Notes: generated by a model from the letters alone, not told the origin. DNA of 64,000 nt from JAHECE01 sp963780675 (GCA_963780675.1 CAWACR010000003.1:558001-622000); one strand, 5' to 3'. Positions 45,982 to 55,872 are shown, numbered from the stretch's first letter. Program-made: numbers and translations.

Positions 45982-47802
45982 ATGATCGACGCCGCTTGGG
46001 CCCTGCCGCATCATGACGGGTCTGCGTTGTATGTGCCGGAGCCGACGCCGGTGTTGGGGGGGTTGGTGACGGTGTTGGTGCGGGTGCCGCGGGTTTCGGA
46101 TGTGTCGCGGGTGTGGGTGCGGGTGCTTGAGGATGGGGAGCCGGAGTTGATCCGGTTGGTGGTGGATCGTGTGGATGAGAGTGATACGTGGTTCCGGGCG
46201 GAGTTGCCGGTGGTGAATCCGGTGGTGTCGTACCGGTTCTTGTTGGATGGGGGGCCATACGGGTATCAGTGGTTGAACGGGTCGGGGTTGCATTCGCGGG
46301 ATGTGGCGGATGCGGCGGATTTCCGGATCACGACGTTTGTGAAGCCGCCGGTGTGGGCGACGGGGACGATGTATCAGATTTTCCCGGATCGGTTCGCGAA
46401 GAGTGTGGAGCGGCCGGCGCCGGGGTGGGCGTTGCCGGCGGGGTGGGATGAGCCGGTGATCGGGGAGGGTCCGGATACGCCGCGGCAGTGGTTCGGGGGG
46501 GATCTGGATGGGATCACGGCGCATCTGGATCACATCGCCTCGTTGGGGGTGGGGACGATCTATCTGACGCCGTTCTTCCCGGCGAACTCGAATCACCGGT
46601 ACAACGCGTCGACGTTTGATGCGGTGGATCCGTTGCTGGGTGGGGATGAGGCGATGGCGCGGTTGGCGGGTGCGGCCCGTGCGCGGGGGATGCGTCTGAT
46701 GGGGGACTTGACGACGAATCATTGTGGGGACACCCATGAGTGGTTCCAGGCGGCGTTGGCGGATGCCGAGGCCCCGGAGGCGGGGTTCTTCTTCTTCACG
46801 GATCACCCGCGGGAGTACGCGGCGTGGTGGAACTTGCGGGAGATGCCGATCTTCGATCATCGGAGCATGGAGTTGCGGCGGCGGTTGTATGAGGGGCCGG
46901 AGTCGGTGGTGGCGCGGTGGTTGGGGCCGCACGCGTTGGATGCGTGGCGGATCGATGTGGCGAACATGACGGGGATTCATGGGGACATCGATCTGGCGCA
47001 CGAGGTCGCGACGACGATCCGGGCGACGATGGCGGCGGCGGTGGGGCAGGAGTCGTTCTTGCAGGCGGAGTCCAACCATGACGCCTCCCGGGACCTGTTG
47101 GGGGATGGGTATCAGGGGACGATGAACTATGCGGCGTTCACCCGCCCGGTGTGGCAGTGGTTGATCCCGGAGCAGCCGTTCCCGTATGAGCATGGGAAGT
47201 ATCCGTCGTTGCCGAATCTGCCCGGGTCGTTGGTGGTGGAGGCGATGCGGGAGTTGTCGGGGGTGACGCCGTGGATGGGCACGGTGCACGCGATGAATCT
47301 GATCGGTTCGCATGACACGCACCGGGTCGCGTCCCTGTTGGGGGATGCGGCGGTGGTGGATGTGGCGTTCGGTCTGCTCGCGGCGTATCCGGGGGTCCCG
47401 ATGATCTATGCGGGGGATGAGTTGGGGTTGGCGACGTTCGGGCCGGAGTATGCGCGGATCCCGATGCCGTGGGAGCACCCTGAGCGTTGGGATGAGGCCC
47501 GGTTGGCCTCGACGCGGGCGTTGTTCAGGGCCCGGGAGGATTCCGAGGCGCTGCGTCGGGGGGGTCTGCGGTGGGTGAGCATCGGTGATGACGCGTTGAC
47601 GTTCTTGCGTGAGGCCCCGGGAGAGTCGGTCCTGGTCCACGCGGCCCGCGCGGCCCACGCCCCGGTCCGGGTTCCCGTGAGCGTGGTCGGGGCCTGGCTC
47701 AGCGGCCTGGCCGGAACCCCCGACCTGCACGCCGACCCCGACGGGTGGGTCACCCTCCCCGCCACCGGCCCCGCCTTCGGCGTGTGGACCTGCACCCCCT
47801 GA
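45982..47802 (+). CDS. GH13 alpha-glucosidase/neopullulanase-like enzyme
   Basis: The product is 606 residues from an ATG with a GGAGGAGAAAG site. An N-terminal beta domain (1-120; ETWFRAEL-type segment and VSYRFLLDGGPYGYQWLNG) precedes the barrel. The motifs are GVGTIYLTPFFPANSNHRYN, MRLMGDLTTNHCGD, DAWRIDVANMTG (nucleophile Asp near 322), FLQAESNHDASRD (acid/base Glu near 361) and LIGSHDTHRVAS (Asp near 442). There is no signal peptide, so it acts on imported maltodextrins. Codon choice is odd: from 46020 to about 47590 it favours GAT, TTG, GGG and GTG, whereas the rest of the window prefers C-ending codons. The last 200 bases return to the local style. Confidence 0.85.
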   Translation: MIDAAWALPHHDGSALYVPEPTPVLGGLVTVLVRVPRVSDVSRVWVRVLEDGEPELIRLVVDRVDESDTWFRAELPVVNPVVSYRFLLDGGPYGYQWLNGSGLHSRDVADAADFRITTFVKPPVWATGTMYQIFPDRFAKSVERPAPGWALPAGWDEPVIGEGPDTPRQWFGGDLDGITAHLDHIASLGVGTIYLTPFFPANSNHRYNASTFDAVDPLLGGDEAMARLAGAARARGMRLMGDLTTNHCGDTHEWFQAALADAEAPEAGFFFFTDHPREYAAWWNLREMPIFDHRSMELRRRLYEGPESVVARWLGPHALDAWRIDVANMTGIHGDIDLAHEVATTIRATMAAAVGQESFLQAESNHDASRDLLGDGYQGTMNYAAFTRPVWQWLIPEQPFPYEHGKYPSLPNLPGSLVVEAMRELSGVTPWMGTVHAMNLIGSHDTHRVASLLGDAAVVDVAFGLLAAYPGVPMIYAGDELGLATFGPEYARIPMPWEHPERWDEARLASTRALFRAREDSEALRRGGLRWVSIGDDALTFLREAPGESVLVHAARAAHAPVRVPVSVVGAWLSGLAGTPDLHADPDGWVTLPATGPAFGVWTCTP

Positions 47803-47838
47803 CCACACCCCCACGACCAAGCACACGAGCGCACTACC

Positions 47839-47875
47839 CGGAAGGTCCGCCACGAAACCCGCGGCGGACCTTCCG
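47839..47875. terminator. Perfect 13-bp hairpin after the GH13 gene
   Basis: CGGAAGGTCCGCC (47839-47851), an 11-base loop, and GGCGGACCTTCCG (47863-47875). It lies between the convergent GH13 and DUF932 genes and could serve both. Confidence 0.75.
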
Positions 47876-47945
47876 TGCCGACGGGAGCGGCGCCCGGAGG
47901 TCCGGGGACGGCGGCGATGAGGCAACCCCTCCGCTCCCGTTGGCC

Positions 47946-49016
47946 TCACGCCTGGGCGAGCGCCTTCTCGAGCGTGGCCCAGGTCTTCCGATCGACGGCG
48001 GTGAAGTCCCCGTCGACGGCGCGCTGCATGTTCCGCTCGGCGCGGGTGCGACCGCGGACACCGCGGATGTGGTGCTCGTAGGTGTTCACCGCCTGGAGAA
48101 CCCCGTAGGCCGTGCCGGTCCACGGGGCGACGCGGTGGTCGCGGCGGTACAGCTCGTCGAGTGAGTCCCGGCGCTGCTCGGCGGCGAGCATGCCTTGAAC
48201 GGACAGGCGACGTCCCGCGGGGACGTTGCGAGGAACCCACGCGTCGAGGAACCGCCCCCAGGCGGCGTCGTCGACCGCTGTGCTGCACAGCTTGGCCACT
48301 TGCTTCGTGAAGTCCTCCGCGGTCGTGTGGATCATCTGCAGGGCATCGCGCGCGTCCAGCGGAGCCAGGCGGGCGCCCCGGACATGCCGGATCTTCACCT
48401 CCTGGCCGCGCTCGCGGAGTGCCGCTGCCCGCGTGTTGTCGCAGACCACGTTGGTGACGGTGCGCTTGTAGGTGGTCGCCTCCGTGCCGTCGAGGGTGGT
48501 GGTGGCCAGGAGGTTCGGACGGAACTGCACGCCGTCGGGCGTCGTGATCGACGCGGGGACGGACACTTCGACCCAGGCCACCGCGCCGTCGCGCAGGAGG
48601 CCTGCGGAACTGATGGACAGGGAGTCGTCGAGGACGTTTCCGACTGCGGTGAGGAGCCACTCGTCGTACTGGTGGATGGAGTAGTCGGTCGACAGGAGTG
48701 CGAGGACGGAGCCGTCGGAGCGGTCGCTCCGGACGATCGCCAGCCGGTCGGGAATGCGCACCCACCGCATGGGTTGGCCGTCGGGGCCGAGGTGGGTCAT
48801 CGTGGTCGGGTCGGCCGGTCGCTCGAAGGCGAGCGGCTGCGCCTCGGCGCGCCAGGTGAACAGGCGGCGGCGGACGTCCGCGATCGGGATCGCACCGGGG
48901 TAGTGGTTCGGCTCGCTGCCCTGGTACTCGGCCCGGTAGTGCCAGGCCGTGCCTCGGGTGGCGGTGTGCCCGATGAGGGTGTTGGTGTTGAGCGTGTGCA
49001 CGTTCTCGCGTGACAT
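47946..49016 (-). CDS. DUF932 (TIGR03299, phage/plasmid-like) protein
   Basis: The product is 356 residues from the ATG at 49016 with a perfect AAAGGAGG site. The N-terminus carries NTLIGHTATRGTAWHYRAEY, typical of TIGR03299 (G.....G..WH). DYSIHQYDEWLLTAVGNVLD and TTTLDGTEATTYKRTVTNVV followed by NTR match the middle blocks. The C-terminus YGVLQAVNTYEHHIRGVRG is also characteristic. The family is common on phages and plasmids and its role is unknown. No other phage gene is nearby. Confidence 0.85.
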   Translation of the reverse strand: MSRENVHTLNTNTLIGHTATRGTAWHYRAEYQGSEPNHYPGAIPIADVRRRLFTWRAEAQPLAFERPADPTTMTHLGPDGQPMRWVRIPDRLAIVRSDRSDGSVLALLSTDYSIHQYDEWLLTAVGNVLDDSLSISSAGLLRDGAVAWVEVSVPASITTPDGVQFRPNLLATTTLDGTEATTYKRTVTNVVCDNTRAAALRERGQEVKIRHVRGARLAPLDARDALQMIHTTAEDFTKQVAKLCSTAVDDAAWGRFLDAWVPRNVPAGRRLSVQGMLAAEQRRDSLDELYRRDHRVAPWTGTAYGVLQAVNTYEHHIRGVRGRTRAERNMQRAVDGDFTAVDRKTWATLEKALAQA

Positions 49017-49110
49017 GGGGGCGCCTCCTTTGCGACCAGCACACACCCGGGCACCGACACGAACGACGCGGGGCCCCGAGAGGCTGTGGACGCGCGACCT
49101 GACGCCGACC

Positions 49111-51588
49111 TCACACAGGCGTCACGGCCTGGATTCCGTCCAGGGCGAACCACCGCTCGTCCTGACGCAGGTGGCACCACGCGGCGAGGTAGCCGGCGTT
49201 GAGCGTGATGTCCGAGATCACCCGAACGGTCACCCCGCTCGACGACGAGCGGTACTGGATCTCCACCGACCCGTGACACGTGATCGCGTGAGCGAGGTGG
49301 CGCACCTCCGGCGGCGACAGCCGGCGTGCCTCCCGTGCGATCGTCTGCTCCAACTCGGCCGTCGCCGGGTCCGAACCCCCGGGGTCACCACGGACGAGCC
49401 GGGCAGCGACTTCGGCGGGGCCCTCGGCGCGGGCCAGGTTCCTCTCCGCCGCCCAGCGGCGCAGGGCCCGGTCCGCCTCATCGTCGATCTCCGCCTCGGG
49501 CTCGGCCTCCGGGCCGGAGTCAGCCAGCCGTGGTCTCACGGCCACGACCGGCACGCCGTCCGTATCCAGGGGCACCGGGAGGTACCCGGCCGAGCGCAAG
49601 GCCGCCAGAACCTGGTCGGGCCTCGCCTCGGAGGTGAGCACCGTGGGCGCCACCTGACGCAGACCCACCTTGCGCAAGCCCCGGTGGGCCGCAATCTCGG
49701 CGACGAGACCGGGATCCTCGCCGATGACGACGGCGCTCGACGCCTGCACCCCGACGTGCCCGTGTCGCCGGGCCACGTCCCGCACCAGGTAGACCAGCGG
49801 TTGGGGGATCTCACCGGGCGTGAGCGACCGAAGGCGCATCAGGAGGTCTTCGGCCTGGTACCCGTCGTCGAGCGCCCGCCGGACGGACTCAGGAGTGATG
49901 CGCCACGTCGCCGCGGAGCCGCGTGCCTCACGGACCGCGAGGGCGTCGAGGAGGTCGACGACGGCGGGGGCCGGGCTGCCCGGGACGATCACCGTCAGGT
50001 CGGAGCCGAAGAGCGCCGTCGACTGGGTGGCGGGAAGCATCTCGCGGAATGTCGCGGTGAGCCGGTCGTCGTCGCCGGCGAGCAGGGCTCGCCCGGGCTC
50101 GCTCAGGGTTCCGAGCGCGAGCAGTCCGAGCCGGTGGCCCTCGGCCCAGGTTGCCCGGATCTCCTCGCCCACGCCGCGCCACGCGAGGAACGGGAGGCGC
50201 CAGGCGAGGTACTCGGCCAGGGCGTCGGCCGAGGTGAAGCCGACGCCGCCCGCCTCCCGCGCGTGCTCGAGCACCGCCTCGCGCAGGTACTCCGCCCGAC
50301 CGCTCGGATCACCGCCGAGCGCGGGGACCGGCTTGCCCTCGGCGTCCCGGTCGATCGTGGGGGCGAGGTCGAGGCGCTGCCACCCGCGCGCGAGATCGGC
50401 CGCGCGGTCGGCGGGTTCGAGCCTGCGCCACTGCCGGAAGCGATCGCTGGTGGTGACCCGCGACTCCGCTGTGACGTCCAGCAGCCCGAGGGCTGCGGTG
50501 ACCTCGAGGCCGAGGCGGACGTCGGTCGGCTGTGCGCCGATCGCCTTGGCCACACGCGTGACCTCCCGCGTCCCGATGCCGCCCTTCTTCAGGCCCGCTG
50601 CGGGTTCCCGATCGATCACCTCGAGGAGTCCCATGGTGACCGAGAGCGCCTCTGTGATCGCGCCCGATGCCGCGGCGTGCGCTTGATCCGCGGTGACGAC
50701 CGCCGTCGGGAGCAGGGGTGGGACGGGGGTGAAGGGCAGCGCCGCCCCCGGCGGCAGCAGGGCGAGAACGACCTCGCTGGGGATCTCGAGGCCCCAGATC
50801 CCCACGCCTCCGTACGGGAGGTAGGCGAGGCCGTGCTCCCTCGCCCAGGTGAGCGCTGCCTGCTCCAGGCGCTGGGCCTGCGGATCGGCCGGGCGGGGCG
50901 GTTCGCTGATTCCTGCCCGTCGTCGGATGCGCTCGACGATGACCTCGGCCTGCGCGGGCGGGGCCTTCGCCAGGATCATCCGGACGGTGCGCGGATCGCC
51001 CAGGGCGTTCTCGACGGCGCGGCCCACCGCGTCCTTCCTGGTAGGTACGGGCGCGCCCCAGGCCCGGATGATGCGCTTCAGGGGCTCGGTCGGGATGTCG
51101 GCGATCACGGCCGCCAGAGGCCGGGCCATGCCGAACGGCACGGGGATGACGACGCCCACTCCGGGGTTGACCTCGACGGGTGCGTCGGGGAGACGAGCGG
51201 CCTCACCGAGGACGGCATCGACGCCGTCGTCGTCCGCCCCCGGCCAGGCCAGGGCGAGCCTGCGCAGCTCGTCGACGACGTGCTGCACGAGCCCGAGGTG
51301 GGCCGCGCCGTCGCCCCCGGAGTCCGAGGCGTCCAGGAGCTCGGCGGCTCGCCGCGCCGTCGCGCCCCGCCCGCAGGCGAGCAGGGTCTCGAGCACCTGG
51401 GCGAGAGGGGTGGGTTGCCGCGCGAGAGCCCGACTGACCGACGTCGGGTGGACCAGGCGTCCCGCCAGGTCGTCCAGGTCGCGCAGCGGCGCGCCCTGAA
51501 GCACGTCCGGACGTCTCTCGAGAAGGTCCTGCAGGTCCTCGGCGGTCAGCGTGCCCAACCAGGCGCGAAGGGCGGCGGGTGCGGTCAT
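49111..51588 (-). CDS. Helicase-associated domain protein with C-terminal WYL-like domain
   Basis: The product is 825 residues from the ATG at 51588. The N-terminal half is helical with winged-helix-like segments (LRAWLGTLTAEDLQDLLERR, ALARQPTPLAQVLETLLACG, IGTREVTRVAKAIGAQPTDV). The centre shows FGSDLTVIVPGSPAPAVVDL and WRITPESVRRALDDGYQAED, which match the actinobacterial helicase_C_3 family (PF13625; relatives sit next to the XPB-type helicase in mycobacteria). The C-terminus VEIQYRSSSSGVTVRVISDI and AWCHLRQDERWFALDGIQAV is a WYL-like ligand-binding domain. There is no Walker A, so it is not itself a helicase. No XPB gene is adjacent here. Confidence 0.8.
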   Translation of the reverse strand: MTAPAALRAWLGTLTAEDLQDLLERRPDVLQGAPLRDLDDLAGRLVHPTSVSRALARQPTPLAQVLETLLACGRGATARRAAELLDASDSGGDGAAHLGLVQHVVDELRRLALAWPGADDDGVDAVLGEAARLPDAPVEVNPGVGVVIPVPFGMARPLAAVIADIPTEPLKRIIRAWGAPVPTRKDAVGRAVENALGDPRTVRMILAKAPPAQAEVIVERIRRRAGISEPPRPADPQAQRLEQAALTWAREHGLAYLPYGGVGIWGLEIPSEVVLALLPPGAALPFTPVPPLLPTAVVTADQAHAAASGAITEALSVTMGLLEVIDREPAAGLKKGGIGTREVTRVAKAIGAQPTDVRLGLEVTAALGLLDVTAESRVTTSDRFRQWRRLEPADRAADLARGWQRLDLAPTIDRDAEGKPVPALGGDPSGRAEYLREAVLEHAREAGGVGFTSADALAEYLAWRLPFLAWRGVGEEIRATWAEGHRLGLLALGTLSEPGRALLAGDDDRLTATFREMLPATQSTALFGSDLTVIVPGSPAPAVVDLLDALAVREARGSAATWRITPESVRRALDDGYQAEDLLMRLRSLTPGEIPQPLVYLVRDVARRHGHVGVQASSAVVIGEDPGLVAEIAAHRGLRKVGLRQVAPTVLTSEARPDQVLAALRSAGYLPVPLDTDGVPVVAVRPRLADSGPEAEPEAEIDDEADRALRRWAAERNLARAEGPAEVAARLVRGDPGGSDPATAELEQTIAREARRLSPPEVRHLAHAITCHGSVEIQYRSSSSGVTVRVISDITLNAGYLAAWCHLRQDERWFALDGIQAVTPV

Positions 51589-51677
51589 GGCTCCATCCTT
51601 CCGGGCCGTGAGGACATCGAGGCGCGGGCCGTCCACAGGACGCCAGACCGCGTCGTGAGGACTGCGCACGAGGATCC

Positions 51678-52508
51678 TCAGGCCGGCGCCCGGCCGAGGA
51701 TCCAGCTCCCGCCCAGCAGCAGCGCGCCCGCGCACGCCAGCCAGAAGACGCCTACCCACAGGAACGCGGGCAGGTGCGTGAGGCGGGCGAGGGCGTCGGC
51801 GTCGGAGGTGAGGCGGCGGCCGGCGCGGCGCTCCCGGGAGCGCTGGGCCTGCATCTCGAGGACGGCGCGCGGGGCGCCGAGGAGGAGGAACCAGGTGACC
51901 GCGTACGCGACGGCCACCTGCCACTCCACGGGTGCCCACCACGTCACGCCGAGCAGGAGGCCCAGGGTCACCAGGAGCACCCAGACGCCGTAGGCGTTGC
52001 GGATGAACAGGAGCATCACGCCGGCGACGCCGAAGAGCGCCCAGAGGAGCCCGACGGCGTAGCCCCGGGCCAGGAGCGCCGCTGCCACCAGCCCCGTGAG
52101 GGCCGGGCCCACGTACCCTGCGGCCGCGGTGGCGACCATGCCCGGGCCGGTGGGCCGGCCCACGGAGACGGTGAGGCCCGAGGTGTCGGAGTGCAGCCGG
52201 ATGCCCGCGAGGCGGCGGCCCGTCAGGACGGCGACGAGGGCGTGGTAGGCCTCGTGCACCAGGGTGAGGAAGTGCCGTGAGAGGTGCCAGAGCGTCGGGA
52301 TCGCGAGGCAGAGGAGGGCGACGGCGCCCGTCGCGAGGACCACCGACGGCGGGGGGACAGGCTGCGGCGTGGTGGCCCGCTCCCACACCTCGCTCCAGGT
52401 GGATGCCACGAGGGTCAGGATCGCTGCCACGCCGGCTCCCGTCGTCGTCCACACGCGCCTCGAACCCCGACGCGCGCCGTCACGGTAACCCGAGTTCTCG
52501 GCGGGCAC
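51678..52508 (-). CDS. M50 family membrane metallopeptidase
   Basis: The product is about 276 residues from GTG 52508 (GAGAGG upstream); GTG 52454 is an alternative. The zinc site HEAYH lies in FLTLVHEAYHALVAVLTGRR. About six hydrophobic helices follow, with the partner region GYVGPALTGLVAAALLARGY. This is the short M50B-like group found in actinobacteria, without PDZ or CBS domains. It may be an intramembrane protease; the substrate is unknown. It is monocistronic. Confidence 0.75.
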   Translation of the reverse strand: MPAENSGYRDGARRGSRRVWTTTGAGVAAILTLVASTWSEVWERATTPQPVPPPSVVLATGAVALLCLAIPTLWHLSRHFLTLVHEAYHALVAVLTGRRLAGIRLHSDTSGLTVSVGRPTGPGMVATAAAGYVGPALTGLVAAALLARGYAVGLLWALFGVAGVMLLFIRNAYGVWVLLVTLGLLLGVTWWAPVEWQVAVAYAVTWFLLLGAPRAVLEMQAQRSRERRAGRRLTSDADALARLTHLPAFLWVGVFWLACAGALLLGGSWILGRAPA

Positions 52509-52625
52509 CGGGTGCCCCTCTCGGCCCGGCCCCCTGGCGCGATGTCGGCGCCGGAGCCTACGTTCGGATGGTTGGCACCGGCGCCCGTGACCGAGGGACG
52601 CCGCCCCGCATCCGAGGAGAACACG

Positions 52626-53414
52626 ATGGCCACGCGCGAGACCCCTTGGCCCGACGGCACCCCCTGCTGGTTCGACGTGATGGTCGATGACCTCGACGCC
52701 GCCCGCGCCTTCTACTCCGACCTCCTGGGCTGGGACATCCCTCCCGGTGACTCCGCCATGGGCGGTTACGCGGCCGCGATGAAAGACGGCCGGGCGGTGG
52801 GCGGCGTGATGCCGAAGACCCCGGACATGGCCGGCGTGCCGTCGGTGTGGATGACCTACTTCGCGGCCGCCGACATCGAAGCCACCACGTCCGCGGCCAA
52901 GGCTGCCGGCGCGACGTTCATGGTCGAGTCCATGGACATCGCGACCAACGGGCGGATGAGCTGGGGCACGGACCCGGTGGGCGCGGCGTTCGGGCTCTGG
53001 CAGGCCGGGACGATGATCGGCGTCGAGGTCTGGGACGAGACGGGCGTCCCGTGCTGGGCCGAGCTGCACACGAAGGACTCCGTGCGCGCCAAGGCCTTCT
53101 ACACAGCCGTGTTCGGGTTCGAGTACGAGGCGATCGGAGGCGACGCCTTCGGCTACTCGATCGCCAAGCGCCCGGGCGAGACCGACGGCGTCGGCGGGGT
53201 TGTCCACGACGTCCAGTTGCCCGAGGGCATGCCGCCCTACTGGCTGGTCTGGTTCTCGGTCGCGGACTGCGACGCGACCACCGACCAGGCCGCCTCGCTC
53301 GGCTCCACGGTGTTCATGCCGCCGGCCGACAGCGCGTTCGGCCGGATGTCGGTGGTGCAGGGTCCTCAGGGTGAGGTCTTCGGGCTGATCGACACGGCGA
53401 CCAGGGTCGGCTGA
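52626..53414 (+). CDS. VOC family protein, two-module
   Basis: The product is 262 residues from an ATG with a GAGGAG site. There are two tandem VOC modules: 1-135 (PCWFDVMVDDLDAARAFYSD to AAFGLWQAGTMIGVEVWDE) and 136-262 (PCWAELHTKDSVRAKAFYTA to GEVFGLIDTATR). This is the layout of actinobacterial hydroxylase-annotated VOC proteins. Ligand unknown. Confidence 0.85.
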   Translation: MATRETPWPDGTPCWFDVMVDDLDAARAFYSDLLGWDIPPGDSAMGGYAAAMKDGRAVGGVMPKTPDMAGVPSVWMTYFAAADIEATTSAAKAAGATFMVESMDIATNGRMSWGTDPVGAAFGLWQAGTMIGVEVWDETGVPCWAELHTKDSVRAKAFYTAVFGFEYEAIGGDAFGYSIAKRPGETDGVGGVVHDVQLPEGMPPYWLVWFSVADCDATTDQAASLGSTVFMPPADSAFGRMSVVQGPQGEVFGLIDTATRVG

Positions 53415-53437
53415 ACCGGCCGCCCCGCCGTCGCCCG

Positions 53438-53842
53438 CTACAGGGCCGGCGGCGGGGTGTCTTCTCCCGACTCCTCCGCGGCCTCTGCCTCCTCCTTCGT
53501 CGCGTGGACGGCGTCGAGGGAGTGCTCCGGCGGTGCGTACACCGTGTACAGCACGAGGGGGAGCGGGCCGGTGTTCACCACGTTGTGCCGGGTGCCAGCG
53601 GGCACGGTGACGAGGTCACCCTGGACGACGGCGGTGGTCTGGCCCCCGAGGGTCGCATCGGCCGAGCCACTGACGATCGTGAGGATCTGGTCGGTGTGGG
53701 CGTGGACCTCCTCGCCGATCTCCCCGCCGACCGGGATCGTCATGATCACGAGCTGTGCATGGCGTCCGGTCCACAGGACGCGGCGGAAGTCGGCGCTCTG
53801 CTCGGCGACGGTTGCGATCGGGAAATGGTGCTGCTCGGTCAT
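53438..53842 (-). CDS. Cupin domain-containing protein
   Basis: The product is 134 residues. The cupin motifs are GGEIGEEVHAHTDQILTIVS (motif 1, with His-x-His and Glu) and GDLVTVPAGTRHNVVNTG (motif 2 His). This matches small cupins that bind a metal ion. The C-terminal 30 residues are acidic and probably disordered. It is convergent with the VOC gene. Confidence 0.85.
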   Translation of the reverse strand: MTEQHHFPIATVAEQSADFRRVLWTGRHAQLVIMTIPVGGEIGEEVHAHTDQILTIVSGSADATLGGQTTAVVQGDLVTVPAGTRHNVVNTGPLPLVLYTVYAPPEHSLDAVHATKEEAEAAEESGEDTPPPAL

Positions 53843-53969
53843 TGTCGGCTCCCTTGCCGCTCGTCCCGGTGGCTGCGCTTCCTGTTGTACTCCGGAGAGC
53901 GCGTCGGTGACAGGACTTGTCCGACGCCGTCCGCGGCCACGGCGGCGTCGGCAGCGGGAGGATGGCGCC

Positions 53970-55245
53970 GTGGGGATGTCGCAGGACCTGCTCCTCCTCT
54001 TCGTCTACGCCGGGACGCTCCTCGTGGCGGTCCTGATCTCGGCGCGCGCGCACCGGACGATCCTGTCGACGGCGGTGCTGTTCCTCGTCGGTCGGGATCG
54101 TGCTGGGCGAGGGGAGCCTGGACGTCGTCGTGCTCGTCCCGAGCGATCCGCTGGTGTTCGCGCTCGCCGAGGCGGCGCTGTTCGCCGTCCTGTTCACGGA
54201 CGGCATGCGGGTCGGGTGGGTGGACCTGCGCACCGCGTGGCGGCTGCCGGGGCGGGCTCTTCTCTTCGGCATGCCGCTCACGATGCTGCTCACCGCCCTG
54301 CTGGCTTGGTGGCTCACGGACCTCACGCCCGTCGAGTGCCTGCTCCTCGGCGCGATCCTTGCCCCCACCGATCCCGTGTTCGCCGCCGCGCTCGTCGGGA
54401 ACATGCGCGTCCCGCTGCGCCTGCGGCAGATGCTCAACGTCGAGTCGGGCCTCAACGACGGACTCGCCCTGCCGTTCGTCATCGTGCTGGTGGAGGTCGC
54501 CGCCCGGGACGAGATCGATCTCGCGCGCCTCGCGCTCGAGCTCCTGCTGGGCGTCGTCGTCGGCGTGGTCGTGCCCTACGTCGCGTTGCGGATGGAGCGC
54601 ACGCGGCTCTTCGAGTCGAGCGGGGAGTACGTCGCGATCACGGCGGTGGCGATCGCGCTGCTGGTGTTCGCCACCTGCGAGCTGACCGGGGCGAACCTCT
54701 TCCTCGCGTCGTTCACGGCCGGCATCACGATCGCGACGTTCGGCAAGCGCGAGGCGAACGCGTTCCGGGGGGCGGGGAACCTCGTCGCGGAGCTGCTCAA
54801 GCTGGCGGCGCTGCTGGTGTTCGGACTGCTCGTCTCGCCGCCGTTCCTGGCCGAGGTCCCTCTGGCGGGGTGGGCGTTCGCCGTCCTGGCGCTCGTGTTC
54901 GCCCGCCCGGTGGCGCTGTGGGTCTCGTTCCTCCGGTCCGGGCTCACGCCTCGGGAGCAGGGCGCCGCCATGTGGTTCGGGCCGAAGGGCTTCGCGTCGG
55001 TGGTCTACGGGTTGCTCGTGCTCAAGTCCGGCATCGCGAGTGCGGACACGATCTTCCACCTGGTGGCGCTGACGATCACCCTCTCGATCCTCGCCCACTC
55101 CTCGACCGACGTCGTCGTCGCCCGCGCCTTCGACGAGCCGCGCGAGGTGCCGGCCTGGTTCGGCCGGCGGGCAGGGAACGGGACGGCCGCGCCCAGGCGG
55201 CGCGGTGCCCGTCCGCCGACGGCGAAGGAGTCGCCTCCTGCGTAG
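53970..55245 (+). pseudogene. Cation:proton antiporter (CPA1/NhaP-like), one frameshift
   Basis: About 424 residues result from GTG 53970 (GGGAGG upstream) if one indel near 54093 is repaired (LFLVG then IVLGEGSLDVV). There are about 12 hydrophobic segments. Signature sequences are LLLGAILAPTDPVFAAALVG (the TDP motif), NVESGLNDGLALPFVI (the ND ion-binding pair), ANLFLASFTAGITIATFGKR and MWFGPKGFASVVYG. It lacks the long cytoplasmic tail seen in some NhaP proteins. It probably exchanges sodium or potassium for protons. Confidence 0.85.
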
Positions 55246-55248
55246 GTG

Positions 55249-55872
55249 TCAGCCCGAGGGCGCGGCCTCGCGGACGACGATCGCGTCCTCCACCCCCGGC
55301 TCGGGCCAGAGGACCACCTCGACGACGATCCCGTCCTTCTGCCCGGCGATGCCCGCATCGGCGCCGCCGGCCTCGCGGGGGAGGATCGCCCAGCCGTGCT
55401 CGTCGAACTGGGCCCGGTAGTGGGCGACCACCTCGTCGTCGCCGAGGTCGGTGGAGAAGCGCGCCTCGCACTCCCCGCCCATCCGGCCGTGGAGGTCGAC
55501 GACGACGCCCGGCGGGGGATCGAGTTCGTTCGCCAGCGCTCTCTCCCGGTCGCTGCACCCGGTCGCCCCCGCGAGCGCCGTGCCCAGGGCGAACAGGCCC
55601 GCGGTGAGCAGCGCGGAGGCGACCGGCACGAGCACGACGAGGCGTCGCCGGCGCACCAGGAGCCAGGCGATGACGCCGAACGCGGCCAGGACCTGGGCGA
55701 CGGCCGCCACGTACGTCCAGCCCGACCAGCCGAGTCCCAGTACCACCGTGAGCCACGCGACGAAGAGTTGGCCGAGGACGGCGACGACGCCGAGCAGCAC
55801 CAGGAGAGGGCCACCCCGGCGGCGGTCGGCGGGCGGGCCGGGGCGCTCCCCTGCCGCGGGGATGGTCGTCAC
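55249..55872 (-). CDS. Hypothetical membrane protein
   Basis: The product is 207 residues from GTG 55872. Three hydrophobic segments are visible (PLLVLLGVVAVLGQLFVAWL, TYVAAVAQVLAAFGVIAWLL, LVPVASALLTAGLFALGTAL), then a soluble C-terminal domain beginning CSDRERALANELDPPPGVVV. It ends EPGVEDAIVVREAAPSG. The extracytoplasmic part (GGECEARFSTDLGDDEVVAH, then YRAQFDEHGWAI) looks like a small alpha/beta fold. Family unknown. Confidence 0.65.
   Translation of the reverse strand: MTTIPAAGERPGPPADRRRGGPLLVLLGVVAVLGQLFVAWLTVVLGLGWSGWTYVAAVAQVLAAFGVIAWLLVRRRRLVVLVPVASALLTAGLFALGTALAGATGCSDRERALANELDPPPGVVVDLHGRMGGECEARFSTDLGDDEVVAHYRAQFDEHGWAILPREAGGADAGIAGQKDGIVVEVVLWPEPGVEDAIVVREAAPSG

Noticed and set aside
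47946..49016. Prophage suggested by the DUF932 gene
   Set aside because: No integrase, structural, lysis or replication gene is nearby, and flanking genes are ordinary chromosomal genes.
45856..49044. Very long minus-strand open frame across the GH13 and DUF932 genes
   Set aside because: It is arginine-, proline- and histidine-rich and antisense to a GH13 gene with all catalytic motifs. It is open because the GH13 codons are G-rich; only its DUF932 part is covered by a real gene, in another frame.
48949..51993. Long plus-strand open frame over the helicase-associated gene
   Set aside because: It is antisense shadow of a well-supported minus-strand gene and shows no domain or ribosome-binding site.
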